Source of the DNA: Sinorhizobium fredii NGR234
Lineage (GTDB): Bacteria; Pseudomonadota; Alphaproteobacteria; Rhizobiales; Rhizobiaceae
Reading direction: 5' to 3'
DNA length: 64,000 nucleotides
Assembly: GCF_000018545.1 (NCBI RefSeq)
Contig: NC_012586.1
Location: forward strand, 1,674,001-1,738,000
The notes beneath the pieces were generated by a model. The model did not search any database and was not told the DNA's origin. It worked only from the letters and a program-made list of their open reading frames with translations. Positions 9,385-18,716 of the stretch are shown in pieces; position 1 is the first letter of the stretch, and the number at the start of each line of letters is the position of its first letter. Made by a program: the position numbers and the translations under genes.

Positions 9385-10643
9385 GGCTTGGCTCCTGCAC
9401 GGCTGCGCCCGTAGGCAAGGACGAGGGCGAGATATAACCCGACGACAAGGGTCAGGAGCACCACTGCGAGAGCGGCGGCCATGCCCCAGTTCGACGACTG
9501 GTTTACGAAATACGCAATGAAGTAGCTGAGCATCTGGTCCTTGGGTCCGCCGACCAGTGCGGGCGTGATGTAGTATCCGAGCGCCAGGATGAAGACCAGC
9601 AGTGCCCCTGCACCGACCCCGGGCATCGTTAGCGGCAGGTACACTCTCAGAAAGGCCTTGTGCGCGGGCGCGCCGAGAGAAGACGCGGCCCTCCAGTAGA
9701 CATCCGGGATGCCCTTCATGACTGCATGCACAGGCAGAACGACGAACGGGAGCAGGATGTGGGTCATCGCGATCAGAACGCCGACGCGGTTGTGAACGAG
9801 TTCCAGTGGCTGCGAGATCAAACCGAGCCACGAAAGGAGCGAATTGACGACACCGTTGCTCTGCAGCAGGACAAGCCAGGCCGTCGTTCGGACCAGCAAG
9901 GAGGTCCAGAAGGGCAACAGCACGAGCATCAGAAGCCAACGGGAGTAGACCGGATCGGTGGTGGCCAGCAGGTATGCCAGCGGGTAGCCAATCAATACGC
10001 ACAAAACAGTCACGCAGAGACTAATGACGACTGTCCGGACGATGACATCGGTGTAGATCGCGTCGTCTTTTGCCGTGACGATGTCACCGTCAGGCATTTT
10101 CGCCAGGTCAACGGCTTTCAGCAGATAGTAATCCGTTAGCGCGGGAGACGCCTGCTTGATGATCTGCCAGGTCTCGACCTCGCCCCATTTGTCATTGATC
10201 GCAAGGAGCTCAGCGCGAGCGTTCTCAGAAGTGAGATTGCCTGCTTCGCGGACCGTACGGTTCATGAGAGTCCGAAAGCCCGGAGAGTGGTAGTTGAGCC
10301 GTTTGCTCACCTCTGCGACGCGGTCTCGAGAGGCAGACTGCAAGTCGCGGACCAGGGCCTCGTAGACATCGTCCGAGGGAGTAGCCCGCATGTCCCACCC
10401 TGCGAGCTGTTCTGTTGTGTGGGAGAGTACCTGGGCGACTTCGCGGTTGTCGACCGCTCTCGCCAGGAGCAAACCGATCGGCAGCAGGAATGTCACTGAA
10501 AGGAAAAGGAGAAGCGGCGCAACGAGGGCCAAGGCCTTGAAACTGCCCGCCCGGTTCGCCCGTTTCAGCCTGATCCGGAGCGCCGATGCCGCCTGTACGT
10601 GACCTGCCGTCCCGATTGCCGTGTTTTCATAGGAATGCGTCAT
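9381..10643 (-). CDS. ABC transporter permease, PotB-like, with long N-terminal insert
   Basis: The 420-residue product is the PotB-type partner permease. A first membrane segment (ALVAPLLLFLSVTFLLPIGL, about residues 38-57) is followed by a hydrophilic, presumably periplasmic stretch of roughly 140 residues before the helical core. The EAA loop is AASSLGAPAHKAFLRVYLPL. At 420 residues it is longer than the usual 280-320 because of that insert, a pattern known in some PotB-like permeases of putative spermidine/putrescine systems. It follows the binding-protein gene after a strong hairpin and is translationally coupled to the next permease. Ligand unknown. Confidence 0.9.
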   Translation of the reverse strand: MTHSYENTAIGTAGHVQAASALRIRLKRANRAGSFKALALVAPLLLFLSVTFLLPIGLLLARAVDNREVAQVLSHTTEQLAGWDMRATPSDDVYEALVRDLQSASRDRVAEVSKRLNYHSPGFRTLMNRTVREAGNLTSENARAELLAINDKWGEVETWQIIKQASPALTDYYLLKAVDLAKMPDGDIVTAKDDAIYTDVIVRTVVISLCVTVLCVLIGYPLAYLLATTDPVYSRWLLMLVLLPFWTSLLVRTTAWLVLLQSNGVVNSLLSWLGLISQPLELVHNRVGVLIAMTHILLPFVVLPVHAVMKGIPDVYWRAASSLGAPAHKAFLRVYLPLTMPGVGAGALLVFILALGYYITPALVGGPKDQMLSYFIAYFVNQSSNWGMAAALAVVLLTLVVGLYLALVLAYGRSRAGAKP

Positions 10644-10674
10644 CGCCCTGCCGTCGAAACCCTGTTTCGTTGTT

Positions 10675-10701
10675 AGGGCGGAAGAGAGACCCCTCCGCCC
10701 T
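10675..10701 (-). terminator. Intercistronic hairpin between binding-protein and permease genes
   Basis: Arms 10675-10682 and 10694-10701 form a perfect 8-bp GC-rich stem with an 11-base loop. It lies just after the binding-protein gene and before the permease genes. Such hairpins usually stabilise the upstream message or partly attenuate transcription, giving more binding protein than permease. A similar structure occupies the same place in the second ABC operon (57658-57689). Confidence 0.55.
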
Positions 10702-10708
10702 GTCTCAG

Positions 10709-11776
10709 TTACTGTGCGAGCCAGGTGTTGAAGCGCTCGGTCAGCTCCTCGTCATGATCCGCCCAGAACTGCGCGGAGATCGAGAACGAGGTCTTCGAGT
10801 TCTCCGGCGAGGTAGGCAGATTCGGGAGGACGGAAGCATCGACAAATCCCGCGGCCTCGATGTTGGACGGACCGTAAGGGATATACTTCGTCTGCTGGGC
10901 CAGGTTCTCGGGCCTGCTGGCGAAGGCGACGAACTTCTTGGCGAGCTCTACCCTCGGGCTACCCTTGGGAATCGCCCACATGTCCCAGTCAAGGGCCGCA
11001 CCGTCCCAGACGATCTTGAAGTCTTTCCCGCTGTTCTTGACGGCGTCGTAAATCCGGCCGTTGTAAGCCGTGGTTACGGCGACTTCCCCATCCGCCAGGA
11101 GCTGCGGCGGTTGTGCACCAGCGCCCCACCAGACCTTCACGTGCGGCTTGATCTCATCGAGCTTCTTGAACGCCCGGTCGACGCCTTCGCTCGTCTCGAG
11201 CACCTTGTAGATGTCGTCCGGAGCTACGCCGTCGGCCAGAAGTGCAAGCTCGAGGGTCGATTTGGGAGACTTCCTCAACGACCGTGGGCCGGGGAATTTC
11301 TTGACGTCCCAGATATCGGCAACCTTGGTCGGGCCGCCGTTCGGAAACTTGGCGTTGTCATAGGCAAGAATGTAGGCGAACGCGACGTTGCCGATCGCAC
11401 ATTCCAGGGCGGCCCCCGGAAGAAACTTGTCCTTTCCGCCAAGCGACTCATAGTCGATCGGTTCAAGCCATCCCTCGTCGCAACCCTGCAGGGCGTGGCC
11501 CGGTTCAACGTCGACGACATCCCAACTCACGTTGCCCGTCTCCACCATGCCCTTGAGCTTGGCAGTCTCACCGCTCCATTCATCGGTTACGATTTTCGTG
11601 CCCGTTTCCTGTGAAAACGGATCGAAATAGGCCTTCGCCTGGCTGTCCTGGTAGGCGCCTCCCCACGAGGCGATCGTCAGCTTGTCCTCGGCCCGGACGT
11701 TCGTGGCGATGGCGGTCGTTGCGACAAGCGCAAGCATCGACACCGCGCCGATTGCCCTGTTTTTAACTTTCTGCAT
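10709..11776 (-). CDS. Periplasmic substrate-binding protein of ABC transporter, PotD-like
   Basis: The 355-residue protein begins with a Sec signal peptide (basic start MQKVKNRAIG, a hydrophobic stretch, then likely cleavage after NVRA). The mature part starts EDKLTIASWGGAYQDSQAKAY, the usual opening of PotD-like (SBP_bac_8) proteins. WDVVDVEPG and LLADGVAPDDIY are shared with the binding protein at 57699-58709, so the two are paralogous systems. It lies between the ATPase and permease genes. PotD-like proteins bind polyamines, but in rhizobia many family members take other amines or organic acids, so the ligand should not be assumed. Confidence 0.92.
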   Translation of the reverse strand: MQKVKNRAIGAVSMLALVATTAIATNVRAEDKLTIASWGGAYQDSQAKAYFDPFSQETGTKIVTDEWSGETAKLKGMVETGNVSWDVVDVEPGHALQGCDEGWLEPIDYESLGGKDKFLPGAALECAIGNVAFAYILAYDNAKFPNGGPTKVADIWDVKKFPGPRSLRKSPKSTLELALLADGVAPDDIYKVLETSEGVDRAFKKLDEIKPHVKVWWGAGAQPPQLLADGEVAVTTAYNGRIYDAVKNSGKDFKIVWDGAALDWDMWAIPKGSPRVELAKKFVAFASRPENLAQQTKYIPYGPSNIEAAGFVDASVLPNLPTSPENSKTSFSISAQFWADHDEELTERFNTWLAQ

Positions 11777-11807
11777 CGTTATTCCCCTTCGTTTTGGTGA
11801 TGGTCAC

Positions 11808-12935
11808 TCATGCTTTCGCCGTCGCCGCGTGCTCGCGAGTGAGCGCGGGGCAGTCGTCGAAATTCCAGCCGATGAGCACGTTTGCGCCGGGCGACACGTC
11901 TGCCGGGACACCGTGGCCATTCGGGATCTTGATGATGATTTCTTCGGAACCGAGCGCCGCCACCCTCACCCGGACATGGTCGCCGAGATAGATGAGCTCT
12001 CTGACACTGGCTTTGATGTTGTTCGCCCTGTCGGAGGTGTGGCCGATCCTTATCCTTTCCGGACGGATTGACAGGGTCGTTTTCTCGCCGGCTGCAAGCG
12101 GTGCGCCCACTGCCGCCTTTATCGTCTGGCGATCACCGTCGATCTGGACCGTGCAATGCGGACCCGAGACGTCGAGGATGGTGCCGTGAAGCGCGTTGTT
12201 GTCGCCAATGAACTGGGCCACGAATGGGTTGGCAGGACGTTCGTAGACGTCGGCGGGCTTGCCCAACTGCTGGATCCGTCCCTTGTCGAACACCGCGATG
12301 CGGTCGGACATCGTCAACGCCTCGCTTTGATCGTGAGTGACGTAGACGATCGTGATCCCGAGCCGCTCGTGGAGGTGCTTGATCTCGATCTGCATGTGCT
12401 CGCGGAGCTGCTTGTCCAAGGCTCCGAGCGGCTCGTCCATGAGCACGAGGGACGGCTCGAAGACGAGCGCGCGAGCCAGCGCGATGCGCTGCTGTTGGCC
12501 TCCGGAAAGCTGCGCCGGCCTGCGGCCGGCGAACTTGGCCATCTGAACCATGTCGAGCGCGGCCTCGACCCTCGCCTTCTGGTCGGCTTTTTCGACCTTC
12601 CTCATCTGAAGCGGAAACGCGACGTTCTCCGCGACTGTCATATTGGGAAACAGGGCGTAGTTCTGAAAAACGACGCCGATGTTGCGTTGGTGAGGCGGCA
12701 GCCGTTCGATCGGCTTGCCGTCTAGAATGATCCTGCCCGCGGTAGGCATTTCGAAGCCAGCCAGCATCATAAGGGACGTAGTTTTCCCTGAACCGGAAGG
12801 TCCCAGCATCGTCAAGAACTCCCCGCGGCGGATCGCCAAGTCCAATCGCTCGACGACGATGGTCACACCGTCATATGTTTTCTCCACGCCTTCGAAGCGT
12901 ACGAGATCGCCGTTGATGCGCGGCTCGGGGTTCAT
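11808..12935 (-). CDS. ABC transporter ATP-binding protein, PotA-like
   Basis: This is a 375-residue importer ATPase. Walker A is GPSGSGKTT (about residues 45-53), the signature motif is [15 protein letters not shown], Walker B is [11 protein letters not shown] and the switch His is in YVTHDQSEA. The C-terminal third is a TOBE-type regulatory domain. The frame is open upstream to 13046, but the ATG at 12935 gives the conventional N-terminus for this class, and the extra residues are unlike the family. It is the first gene of the long minus-strand operon, opposite a divergent XRE-cupin regulator, so its upstream region is the likely promoter. Confidence 0.93.
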   Translation of the reverse strand: MNPEPRINGDLVRFEGVEKTYDGVTIVVERLDLAIRRGEFLTMLGPSGSGKTTSLMMLAGFEMPTAGRIILDGKPIERLPPHQRNIGVVFQNYALFPNMTVAENVAFPLQMRKVEKADQKARVEAALDMVQMAKFAGRRPAQLSGGQQQRIALARALVFEPSLVLMDEPLGALDKQLREHMQIEIKHLHERLGITIVYVTHDQSEALTMSDRIAVFDKGRIQQLGKPADVYERPANPFVAQFIGDNNALHGTILDVSGPHCTVQIDGDRQTIKAAVGAPLAAGEKTTLSIRPERIRIGHTSDRANNIKASVRELIYLGDHVRVRVAALGSEEIIIKIPNGHGVPADVSPGANVLIGWNFDDCPALTREHAATAKA

Positions 12936-13350
12936 GGCCGCGCCCCCCGAATGTCCATGCTGGACTGACGGAGCCGGGGAGCCATCAGCCCAAGAAAATT
13001 GGTACGCAGCTTCCCGTTCGGGAAAACGCCAAGATCGGCGTCCCAATCAAAGTTTCGCATTTTTCCACTCCGAGGTTGTCTCGGCCCGTCTTTTTTCCCT
13101 TCAAATGGGGCGGTGCCGTCGCGTCCATAAACCGGACGTGGAAAAACCTTGTCATAAAAAAATTGGTTTTACAAGCGTGAAAAAAAGCACTTGATTTTTC
13201 ATGATTATGAAGACAACATCATGGAGACAGCAAAATCGTTCGAAAAAATATAGGCGACAATTTCATGAACGACGATTCTTGCACGATGAGTGATTGTCTG
13301 TGCCCCCTGCGCGGATGTAACTATTCATCATGTTTTCATGAGGAATAGCC
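12936..13350. promoter_or_regulatory. Divergent control region between the transport/demethylation operon and the XRE-cupin gene
   Basis: This 415-base gap contains an AT-rich core (about 13130-13270) unlike the surrounding GC-rich genes. The octamer TTTCATGA occurs three times (13197-13204, 13261-13268, 13334-13341), the middle one extending into the palindrome TTCATGAA. The last copy is just before the ribosome site of the regulator gene. These are candidate operators for the XRE-cupin protein. No confident -35/-10 pair could be assigned on either strand. Confidence 0.5.
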
Positions 13351-13956
13351 ATGCCCCCCAGGACAATGCGCAGAGCGGATGAGTGGAACGTCGCTGAAGC
13401 AGTAGAAGAGATGGCCATTGGAGGACAGATCAGGGAGTTGCGCAAGGTCAAGGGTCTGACCCTCCAGCAGGTCGCAGACGCCGCTGACGTATCAGTTGGC
13501 TATCTCAGCCAGATTGAGCGCAATCAGACGAAACTCCCGATCGGCGTGCTGAAAAAGATCAGCGATACGCTTGGGGTGCACATGAACTGGTTCTTCCACG
13601 GCAGTGATGTTCCGGCACAGGAAAAGGACGTTGTCGTTCGCTCACACAATCGCCGGAAGTTCACTTTTACGGGCCTGGGAATCGAAGAGGAACTGCTGTC
13701 GCCGAATCTGAGCGGCCCCTTGGAAATGCTGTTGAGTACGATCGAACCGGGCGCGGATAGCGGCGATTACAGCCATGACGGTGTCGAAGCCGGGTTGGTC
13801 ATATCGGGGAGACTGGACTTGTGGGTCGCAGGACAGTTCTTCCAACTCGAGGAAGGCGACAGCTTTTCGTTCAAGAGCACGGAAATACATCGCTGCCGCA
13901 ATTCGGGCGACAAGCCGACGAAGGTCGTCTGGGTGATCACTCCCCCGCATTACTGA
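13351..13956 (+). CDS. XRE-cupin transcriptional regulator
   Basis: The 201-residue protein has an N-terminal XRE helix-turn-helix (about residues 26-80: IRELRKVKGLTLQQVADAAD, then VGYLSQIERNQTKLPIGVL) and a C-terminal cupin_2 domain (about residues 125-196: GLVISGRLDLWVAGQFFQLE, then EGDSFSFKSTEIHRCRN). This layout is that of ligand-responsive repressors such as PuuR, which control amine or amino acid catabolism. The start at 13351 has a GAGGA ribosome site; an internal ATG at 13411 is an alternative. It is divergent from the operon and upstream of purU, so it is probably the pathway regulator, sensing the imported compound or a breakdown product. Confidence 0.92.
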   Translation: MPPRTMRRADEWNVAEAVEEMAIGGQIRELRKVKGLTLQQVADAADVSVGYLSQIERNQTKLPIGVLKKISDTLGVHMNWFFHGSDVPAQEKDVVVRSHNRRKFTFTGLGIEEELLSPNLSGPLEMLLSTIEPGADSGDYSHDGVEAGLVISGRLDLWVAGQFFQLEEGDSFSFKSTEIHRCRNSGDKPTKVVWVITPPHY

Positions 13957-14088
13957 TGCGGGCGACTAGTTAAGGGGACCGCAACCACACGGTCATCGCA
14001 AAATCGGCAAGAAACGGCCACCGCTTCGCATGGCGAAAGCGGCGAAGGCGTAGCTATGCCTTCGTCTGGCAACCAAGGGAACCAAAGC

Positions 14089-14940
14089 ATGCCATCGAAT
14101 TTTACACTCACTTTGTCCTGCGAGGACCGCCCCGGAATCGTCGCGGCAGTGACAACCGAACTCGCCGCGTGTGGCGCCAACATCGCCGAGAGCAACCAAT
14201 TTTGGGACCGGCAATCGAATCGCCTGTTCATGCGGATTGCATTCACCGCGCCAGAGAAGATCAGCAGGGATGACGTCGAACGCTCCTTGAAGCCTGTCAC
14301 CGACCGTTTCGATATGAAGACGAAGCTGGTTGATAGCGATCGCAAGCCGAAGATCATCATAATGGTCTCGAAGTTCGACCATGCGATGCTCCACCTTCTG
14401 TATCAGATCCGGGTCGGCTGGCTGAACGCAGAAGTGGCGGCCATCGTTTCCAATCACGAAGACAGCGCCGCGACTGCAAAGCTGGAGGGCATTCCCTATT
14501 ACCATTGGAAGGTGACCAAGGAGAACAAGGCCGAACAGGAGGAGCGGCTTATCGAGCTGGTTCGCGACACCGGTGCCGACCTCATGATCCTCGCGCGCTA
14601 TATGCAAGTTCTATCGGACAACCTGTCGACGCGGCTTTTCGGCAAGGTCATCAACATACACCACTCGTTCCTGCCGTCTTTCAAGGGCGCCAAGCCTTAC
14701 CACCAAGCGTTCGACCGCGGCGTTAAGCTCATCGGCGCGACTTCGCACTATGTGACGCCCGATTTGGACGAGGGTCCGATCATCGAACAGGAGACCGAAC
14801 GCGTCACCCATGCCATGACCGCGGATGACTTCGTCGCCACGGGCAGAGACATCGAGAGCCGTGTCCTTGCGCGCGCCGTCAAGATGCACCTCGAGTGCCG
14901 GGTCATGCTCAATGGGCATAAGACGATCGTGTTTTCGTGA
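14089..14940 (+). CDS. purU: Formyltetrahydrofolate deformylase
   Basis: PurU hydrolyses 10-formyl-THF to formate and THF. The 283-residue product has an N-terminal ACT domain ([20 protein letters not shown], then [10 protein letters not shown]) and a C-terminal formyltransferase fold with [20 protein letters not shown] and [12 protein letters not shown], which contain the conserved Asn, His and Asp of the family. The ATG at 14089 is preferred over 14056 because AAGGGA precedes it at good spacing. Next to folD and THF-dependent demethylases, its likely job is to release C1 units as formate and regenerate free THF, rather than purine supply. Confidence 0.95.
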   Translation: MPSNFTLTLSCEDRPGIVAAVTTELAACGANIAESNQFWDRQSNRLFMRIAFTAPEKISRDDVERSLKPVTDRFDMKTKLVDSDRKPKIIIMVSKFDHAMLHLLYQIRVGWLNAEVAAIVSNHEDSAATAKLEGIPYYHWKVTKENKAEQEERLIELVRDTGADLMILARYMQVLSDNLSTRLFGKVINIHHSFLPSFKGAKPYHQAFDRGVKLIGATSHYVTPDLDEGPIIEQETERVTHAMTADDFVATGRDIESRVLARAVKMHLECRVMLNGHKTIVFS

Positions 14941-14947
14941 GGCGGCG

Positions 14948-15871
14948 ATGAGCATCGGGTGCAAGTTGATCTCCGGACGGGAGGTCGCGGAATCAATCAT
15001 CGATCAGGTCAAGGCTCATACCGTAGCGCTCTCTGCCAATGGCATCACGCCTGGACTCGCGGTGATAATTGTCGGCAGCGATCCCGCGAGCCAGGTCTAT
15101 GTCGCTTCCAAAGGCAGGAAGGCCGAAGAATGCGGTTTTCTGTCCATTAAACACGAGCTGCCACACGATGTCCCGGAACGTCGATTGCTCGAACTGATCG
15201 ACTCCCTGAATGCGGATCCCTCGATACACGGCATTCTCGTCCAGTTGCCGCTTCCCCGACATGTCGATTCCGGAAAGGTCATCCAGGCGATCTCTCCCCA
15301 AAAGGACATCGACGGCTTCCATTTCATAAATGTGGGCAAGCTGGGTACGGGTGCTCTCGAAACGGCGTTCGTTCCCTGCACTCCGGCAGGCTGCATGATC
15401 CTTGTCGAAAGGATTCACGGGAAGGACTTGTCGGGGCTGTCGGCTGTCGTTGTCGGCCGCTCCAACATCGTGGGCAAGCCGATGGCCAATCTGCTTCTCG
15501 CCGCTAACGCCACTGTCACCATCGCTCATAGCAGGACCGCGAATCTGGAAGTGCTCTGCCGTCAGGCCGACATCCTTATTGCGGCGGTAGGACGGCCTGA
15601 GATGATCCGGTCCGATTGGATAAAGCCTGGCGCGACCGTGATCGACGTGGGGATCAATCGCATCGCGTCGAGGGACGACGGCGGAAAAACGCGCCTTGTT
15701 GGGGACGTCGATTTCGACGGCGCGGTAGAGCGCGCCGGAGCGGTCACGCCGGTGCCCGGCGGTGTCGGACCGATGACCATCGCGATGTTGATGGCGAACA
15801 CGCTGCGTGCTGCCTGCCACGCCAACGATGAACCAGCCCCTCACTTCGGATCCGGTGGAGTCCTTAGATGA
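14948..15871 (+). CDS. folD: Bifunctional methylene-THF dehydrogenase/methenyl-THF cyclohydrolase
   Basis: FolD oxidises 5,10-methylene-THF to methenyl-THF and hydrolyses it to 10-formyl-THF. The 307-residue protein shows [14 protein letters not shown] with the catalytic Lys, [49 protein letters not shown] and the final [19 protein letters not shown], all family hallmarks. It starts 7 bases after purU and its TGA overlaps the ATG of the ETF-quinone oxidoreductase gene. An upstream extension of the frame to 14825 is a shadow of purU. It joins the demethylases (which make methylene-THF) to PurU. Confidence 0.96.
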   Translation: MSIGCKLISGREVAESIIDQVKAHTVALSANGITPGLAVIIVGSDPASQVYVASKGRKAEECGFLSIKHELPHDVPERRLLELIDSLNADPSIHGILVQLPLPRHVDSGKVIQAISPQKDIDGFHFINVGKLGTGALETAFVPCTPAGCMILVERIHGKDLSGLSAVVVGRSNIVGKPMANLLLAANATVTIAHSRTANLEVLCRQADILIAAVGRPEMIRSDWIKPGATVIDVGINRIASRDDGGKTRLVGDVDFDGAVERAGAVTPVPGGVGPMTIAMLMANTLRAACHANDEPAPHFGSGGVLR

Positions 15872-17529
15872 GCGACCAACGCCTCCCCGAGCGCGAGAGC
15901 ATGGAATTCGACGTGGTGATCGTCGGCGCCGGTCCGGCGGGCTTGGCCGCAGCGATCCGGCTGAAGCAGGTCAATCCGGAGCTCTCGGTCGTCGTGCTCG
16001 AGAAGGGCGCCGAGGTCGGCGCCCATATCCTCTCCGGCGCCGTCGTCGATCCAATCGGTATCGACCGGCTGCTGCCGGACTGGCGCAACGACGCCGACCA
16101 TCCGTTCAAGACCGAGGTTACCGACGACCACTTCCTGTTCCTCGGCCCGGCCGGCTCGATCCGCCTGCCGAATTTCCTGATGCCGCCGCTGATGAACAAT
16201 CACGGCAACTACATCGTCTCGCTCGGCAATGTCTGTCGCTGGCTGGCGACGAAGGCGGAGGAACTCGGCGTCGAGATCTATCCGGGCTTTGCCGCGACCG
16301 AAGTGCTCCACAACGACGAGGGCGCGGTGATCGGCGTTGCCACCGGCGACTTGGGGCTGGAGCGTTCCGGCGAACCGGGGCCGAACTTCGCCCGCGGCAT
16401 GGCGCTCTTGGGCAAATACACGCTGATCGGCGAGGGGGTGCGCGGCTCGCTCGCCAAGCAGCTGATCGCGAAATTCGATCTTTCGAAGGATCGCGACGTC
16501 CAGAAATTCGGCATCGGCCTCAAGGAACTCTGGGAGGTCAAGCCGGAGAACCACAGGCCGGGCCTGGTGCAGCACTCGTTCGGCTGGCCGCTCGGCATGA
16601 AGACCGGCGGCGGCTCGTTCCTCTACCATCTCGAGGACAACCTCGTCGCCGTCGGCTTCGTCGTGCATCTGAACTACAAGAACCCCTGGCTCTACCCGTT
16701 CGAGGAGTTCCAGCGCTTCAAGACGCATCCGGCGATCCGCGGCACCTTCGAGGGCGGCAAGCGGCTTTCTTACGGCGCCCGGGCGATCACCGAGGGCGGC
16801 TACCAGTCGGTGCCGAAGCTGTCCTTCCCGGGTGGGGCGCTGATCGGCTGCTCGGCCGGCTTCGTCAACGTGCCGCGCATCAAGGGCAGCCACAATGCCG
16901 TCTTGTCGGGCATTCTCGCCGCCGAGAAGCTGGCGGCGGCGATCGCTTCCGGCCGCGCCAATGACGAGCCGATCGAGATCGAGCGCGGCTGGCGCGACAG
17001 CGCCATCGGCCAGGACCTGAAGAAGGTGAGGAACGTCAAGCCGCTGTGGTCGAAGTTCGGCGCGGCGATCGGCGTGGCGCTCGGCGGCCTCGACATGTGG
17101 ACCAACACGCTGTTCGGCCTCTCCCTGTTCGGCACGCTGAAGCACGGCAAGACCGATGCCCAGTCGCTGGAGCCGGCCGCCAAGCACCAGAAGATCGACT
17201 ATCCGAAGCCGGACGGGGTGCTGACCTTCGACCGGCTGTCGTCGGTGTTCCTGTCGAACACCAACCATGAGGAAGACCAGCCGATCCACCTCAAGGTCAA
17301 GGATCCGGAGCTGCAGAAGCGCTCGGAATTGGAGGTCTATGCCGGTCCGTCGACGCGCTACTGTCCGGCCGGCGTCTACGAATGGGTCGAGAAGGACGGT
17401 CAGCCGGTCTTCGTCATCAACGCCCAGAACTGCGTGCACTGCAAGACCTGCGACATCAAGGACCCCAACCAGAACATCAACTGGGTGCCGCCGCAGGGCG
17501 GCGAAGGCCCGGTCTATCCGAACATGTGA
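15868..17529 (+). CDS. Electron transfer flavoprotein-ubiquinone oxidoreductase
   Basis: This 553-residue membrane-associated enzyme takes electrons from reduced ETF to ubiquinone. It begins with an FAD-binding motif ([20 protein letters not shown], about residues 13-32). The quinone-facing central region includes [22 protein letters not shown]-terminal 4Fe-4S domain has the cysteines CPAGVYEW and [13 protein letters not shown], ending in [18 protein letters not shown]. All cofactor motifs are present. Translation is coupled to folD by ATGA. It closes the electron path from the two dehydrogenases through EtfAB. Rhizobia normally carry another chromosomal copy, so this may be a pathway-specific paralogue. 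Confidence 0.97.
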   Translation: MSDQRLPERESMEFDVVIVGAGPAGLAAAIRLKQVNPELSVVVLEKGAEVGAHILSGAVVDPIGIDRLLPDWRNDADHPFKTEVTDDHFLFLGPAGSIRLPNFLMPPLMNNHGNYIVSLGNVCRWLATKAEELGVEIYPGFAATEVLHNDEGAVIGVATGDLGLERSGEPGPNFARGMALLGKYTLIGEGVRGSLAKQLIAKFDLSKDRDVQKFGIGLKELWEVKPENHRPGLVQHSFGWPLGMKTGGGSFLYHLEDNLVAVGFVVHLNYKNPWLYPFEEFQRFKTHPAIRGTFEGGKRLSYGARAITEGGYQSVPKLSFPGGALIGCSAGFVNVPRIKGSHNAVLSGILAAEKLAAAIASGRANDEPIEIERGWRDSAIGQDLKKVRNVKPLWSKFGAAIGVALGGLDMWTNTLFGLSLFGTLKHGKTDAQSLEPAAKHQKIDYPKPDGVLTFDRLSSVFLSNTNHEEDQPIHLKVKDPELQKRSELEVYAGPSTRYCPAGVYEWVEKDGQPVFVINAQNCVHCKTCDIKDPNQNINWVPPQGGEGPVYPNM

Positions 17530-17615
17530 CGTCCGGTAGGCAATTGTCAGGTGCCGTCCAGGCGGACCCTCCTGATGGGAGCAAATTGTGAGCATTCGAC
17601 GAGAGGAGCGTGGAA

Positions 17616-18674
17616 ATGCGAAACATGAGAACAGCGGAAAGGCTATTTAGTCTGTATTTGCTCCCGGACTTTTCGCTACTGGCCCTCTCCTCCGCGATCG
17701 AGGTGTTGCGTTTAGCGAATGAAGTAGTCGGTTCGACAAGATACAAGTGGCGTATCATATCCGGTAACGGCGAACCCGTTTCCTCGAGTTGTGGCATGCG
17801 CGTCACCGTTGACGCTTCCCTGCCCTACGAAAGGGAGCAACTAGGAAAGTCCGCGGGGCCGTCGATGGCTGTTGTATGCGGCGGTGGGACCACTCCCGAT
17901 GCTTTCAAACCTCTCGATACCTGGCTGCGCGAGTGCCGCAACCACCGCGTTGCACTCGCCGGACTTGCGAGCGGCACGTTTATTCTGGCGCGGGCCGGAC
18001 TAGCCGACGGCCGACGATGTGCGATCCACTGGGAGCATTTCCCAAGCTTCTCGGAGGAATTTCCGGATATCGAGGCCCAACAAACCACATTTGAAGTCGA
18101 TGGGGACTTGCACACTTCTCCTGGTGGCGATGCCAGCTTTGATATGTTCCTCAACTATGTTGAGGAAGACAGCGCCCGGATTGTTGCTAACCGGGTGTGT
18201 GAGAAGGCGATGGTCGACCGGGTGCGCGACCCGGGTGAACGACAGCGATTGCCCCTTCAGGCTCGGGTCGGCATCAATCATCGAGCCCTGATCAGAGTTA
18301 TCGAGCTGATGGAGGCCAATGTCGCTGAGCCTCTTACGCTTGCGCAAATGGCTCCCTCGAGCGGCCTCTCACGCCGGCAGATCGAGCGAATATTCCACCA
18401 GGAGATGGGACGCTCCCCGGCAAGGTACTATCTGGAGTTGCGTCTGGAACGAGCGCACCTGCTCCTTCTAAGCTCGCCGCTTCCGGTCATTGATATTGCG
18501 ATGGCATGCGGCTTCATCTCTGCATCCCACTTCTCGAAGACTTATCGCGAGACATATGGATGCTCGCCGCAGCAGGCACGCATTGCCGCGGCCGAGCGGC
18601 GAAGAGTTCAGCATGCTTCATCTCACGCTCACTCGCGACCCGCCGTCCAGGCCTTGTCCGCATGGGCGGGGTAG
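17616..18674 (+). CDS. GlxA-type AraC-family transcriptional regulator
   Basis: The 352-residue protein joins an N-terminal DJ-1/PfpI-like (class I amidotransferase-like) domain to a C-terminal AraC/XylS DNA-binding domain. The first begins LFSLYLLPDFSLLALSSAIE and includes LAGLASGTFILARAGLADG. The second (about residues 225-330) contains LTLAQMAPSSGLSRRQIERI and VIDIAMACGFISASHFSKTY. This is the GlxA layout used by regulators of glycine betaine, carnitine and dimethylglycine catabolism (GbdR, CdhR, SouR types). A GAGAGGAG site favours the ATG at 17616. Its place among C1 and ETF genes fits control of a methylated-amine pathway; effector and target are unknown. Confidence 0.92.
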   Translation: MRNMRTAERLFSLYLLPDFSLLALSSAIEVLRLANEVVGSTRYKWRIISGNGEPVSSSCGMRVTVDASLPYEREQLGKSAGPSMAVVCGGGTTPDAFKPLDTWLRECRNHRVALAGLASGTFILARAGLADGRRCAIHWEHFPSFSEEFPDIEAQQTTFEVDGDLHTSPGGDASFDMFLNYVEEDSARIVANRVCEKAMVDRVRDPGERQRLPLQARVGINHRALIRVIELMEANVAEPLTLAQMAPSSGLSRRQIERIFHQEMGRSPARYYLELRLERAHLLLLSSPLPVIDIAMACGFISASHFSKTYRETYGCSPQQARIAAAERRRVQHASSHAHSRPAVQALSAWAG

Positions 18675-18716
18675 CAGAACCCCGCACCATACCTCTTTGC
18701 GTGGAAAGGTTTGCCG

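Noticed and set aside
15841..17595. Minus-strand open frame of 584 codons
   Set aside because: Antisense to the ETF-ubiquinone oxidoreductase gene, whose cofactor motifs are complete.
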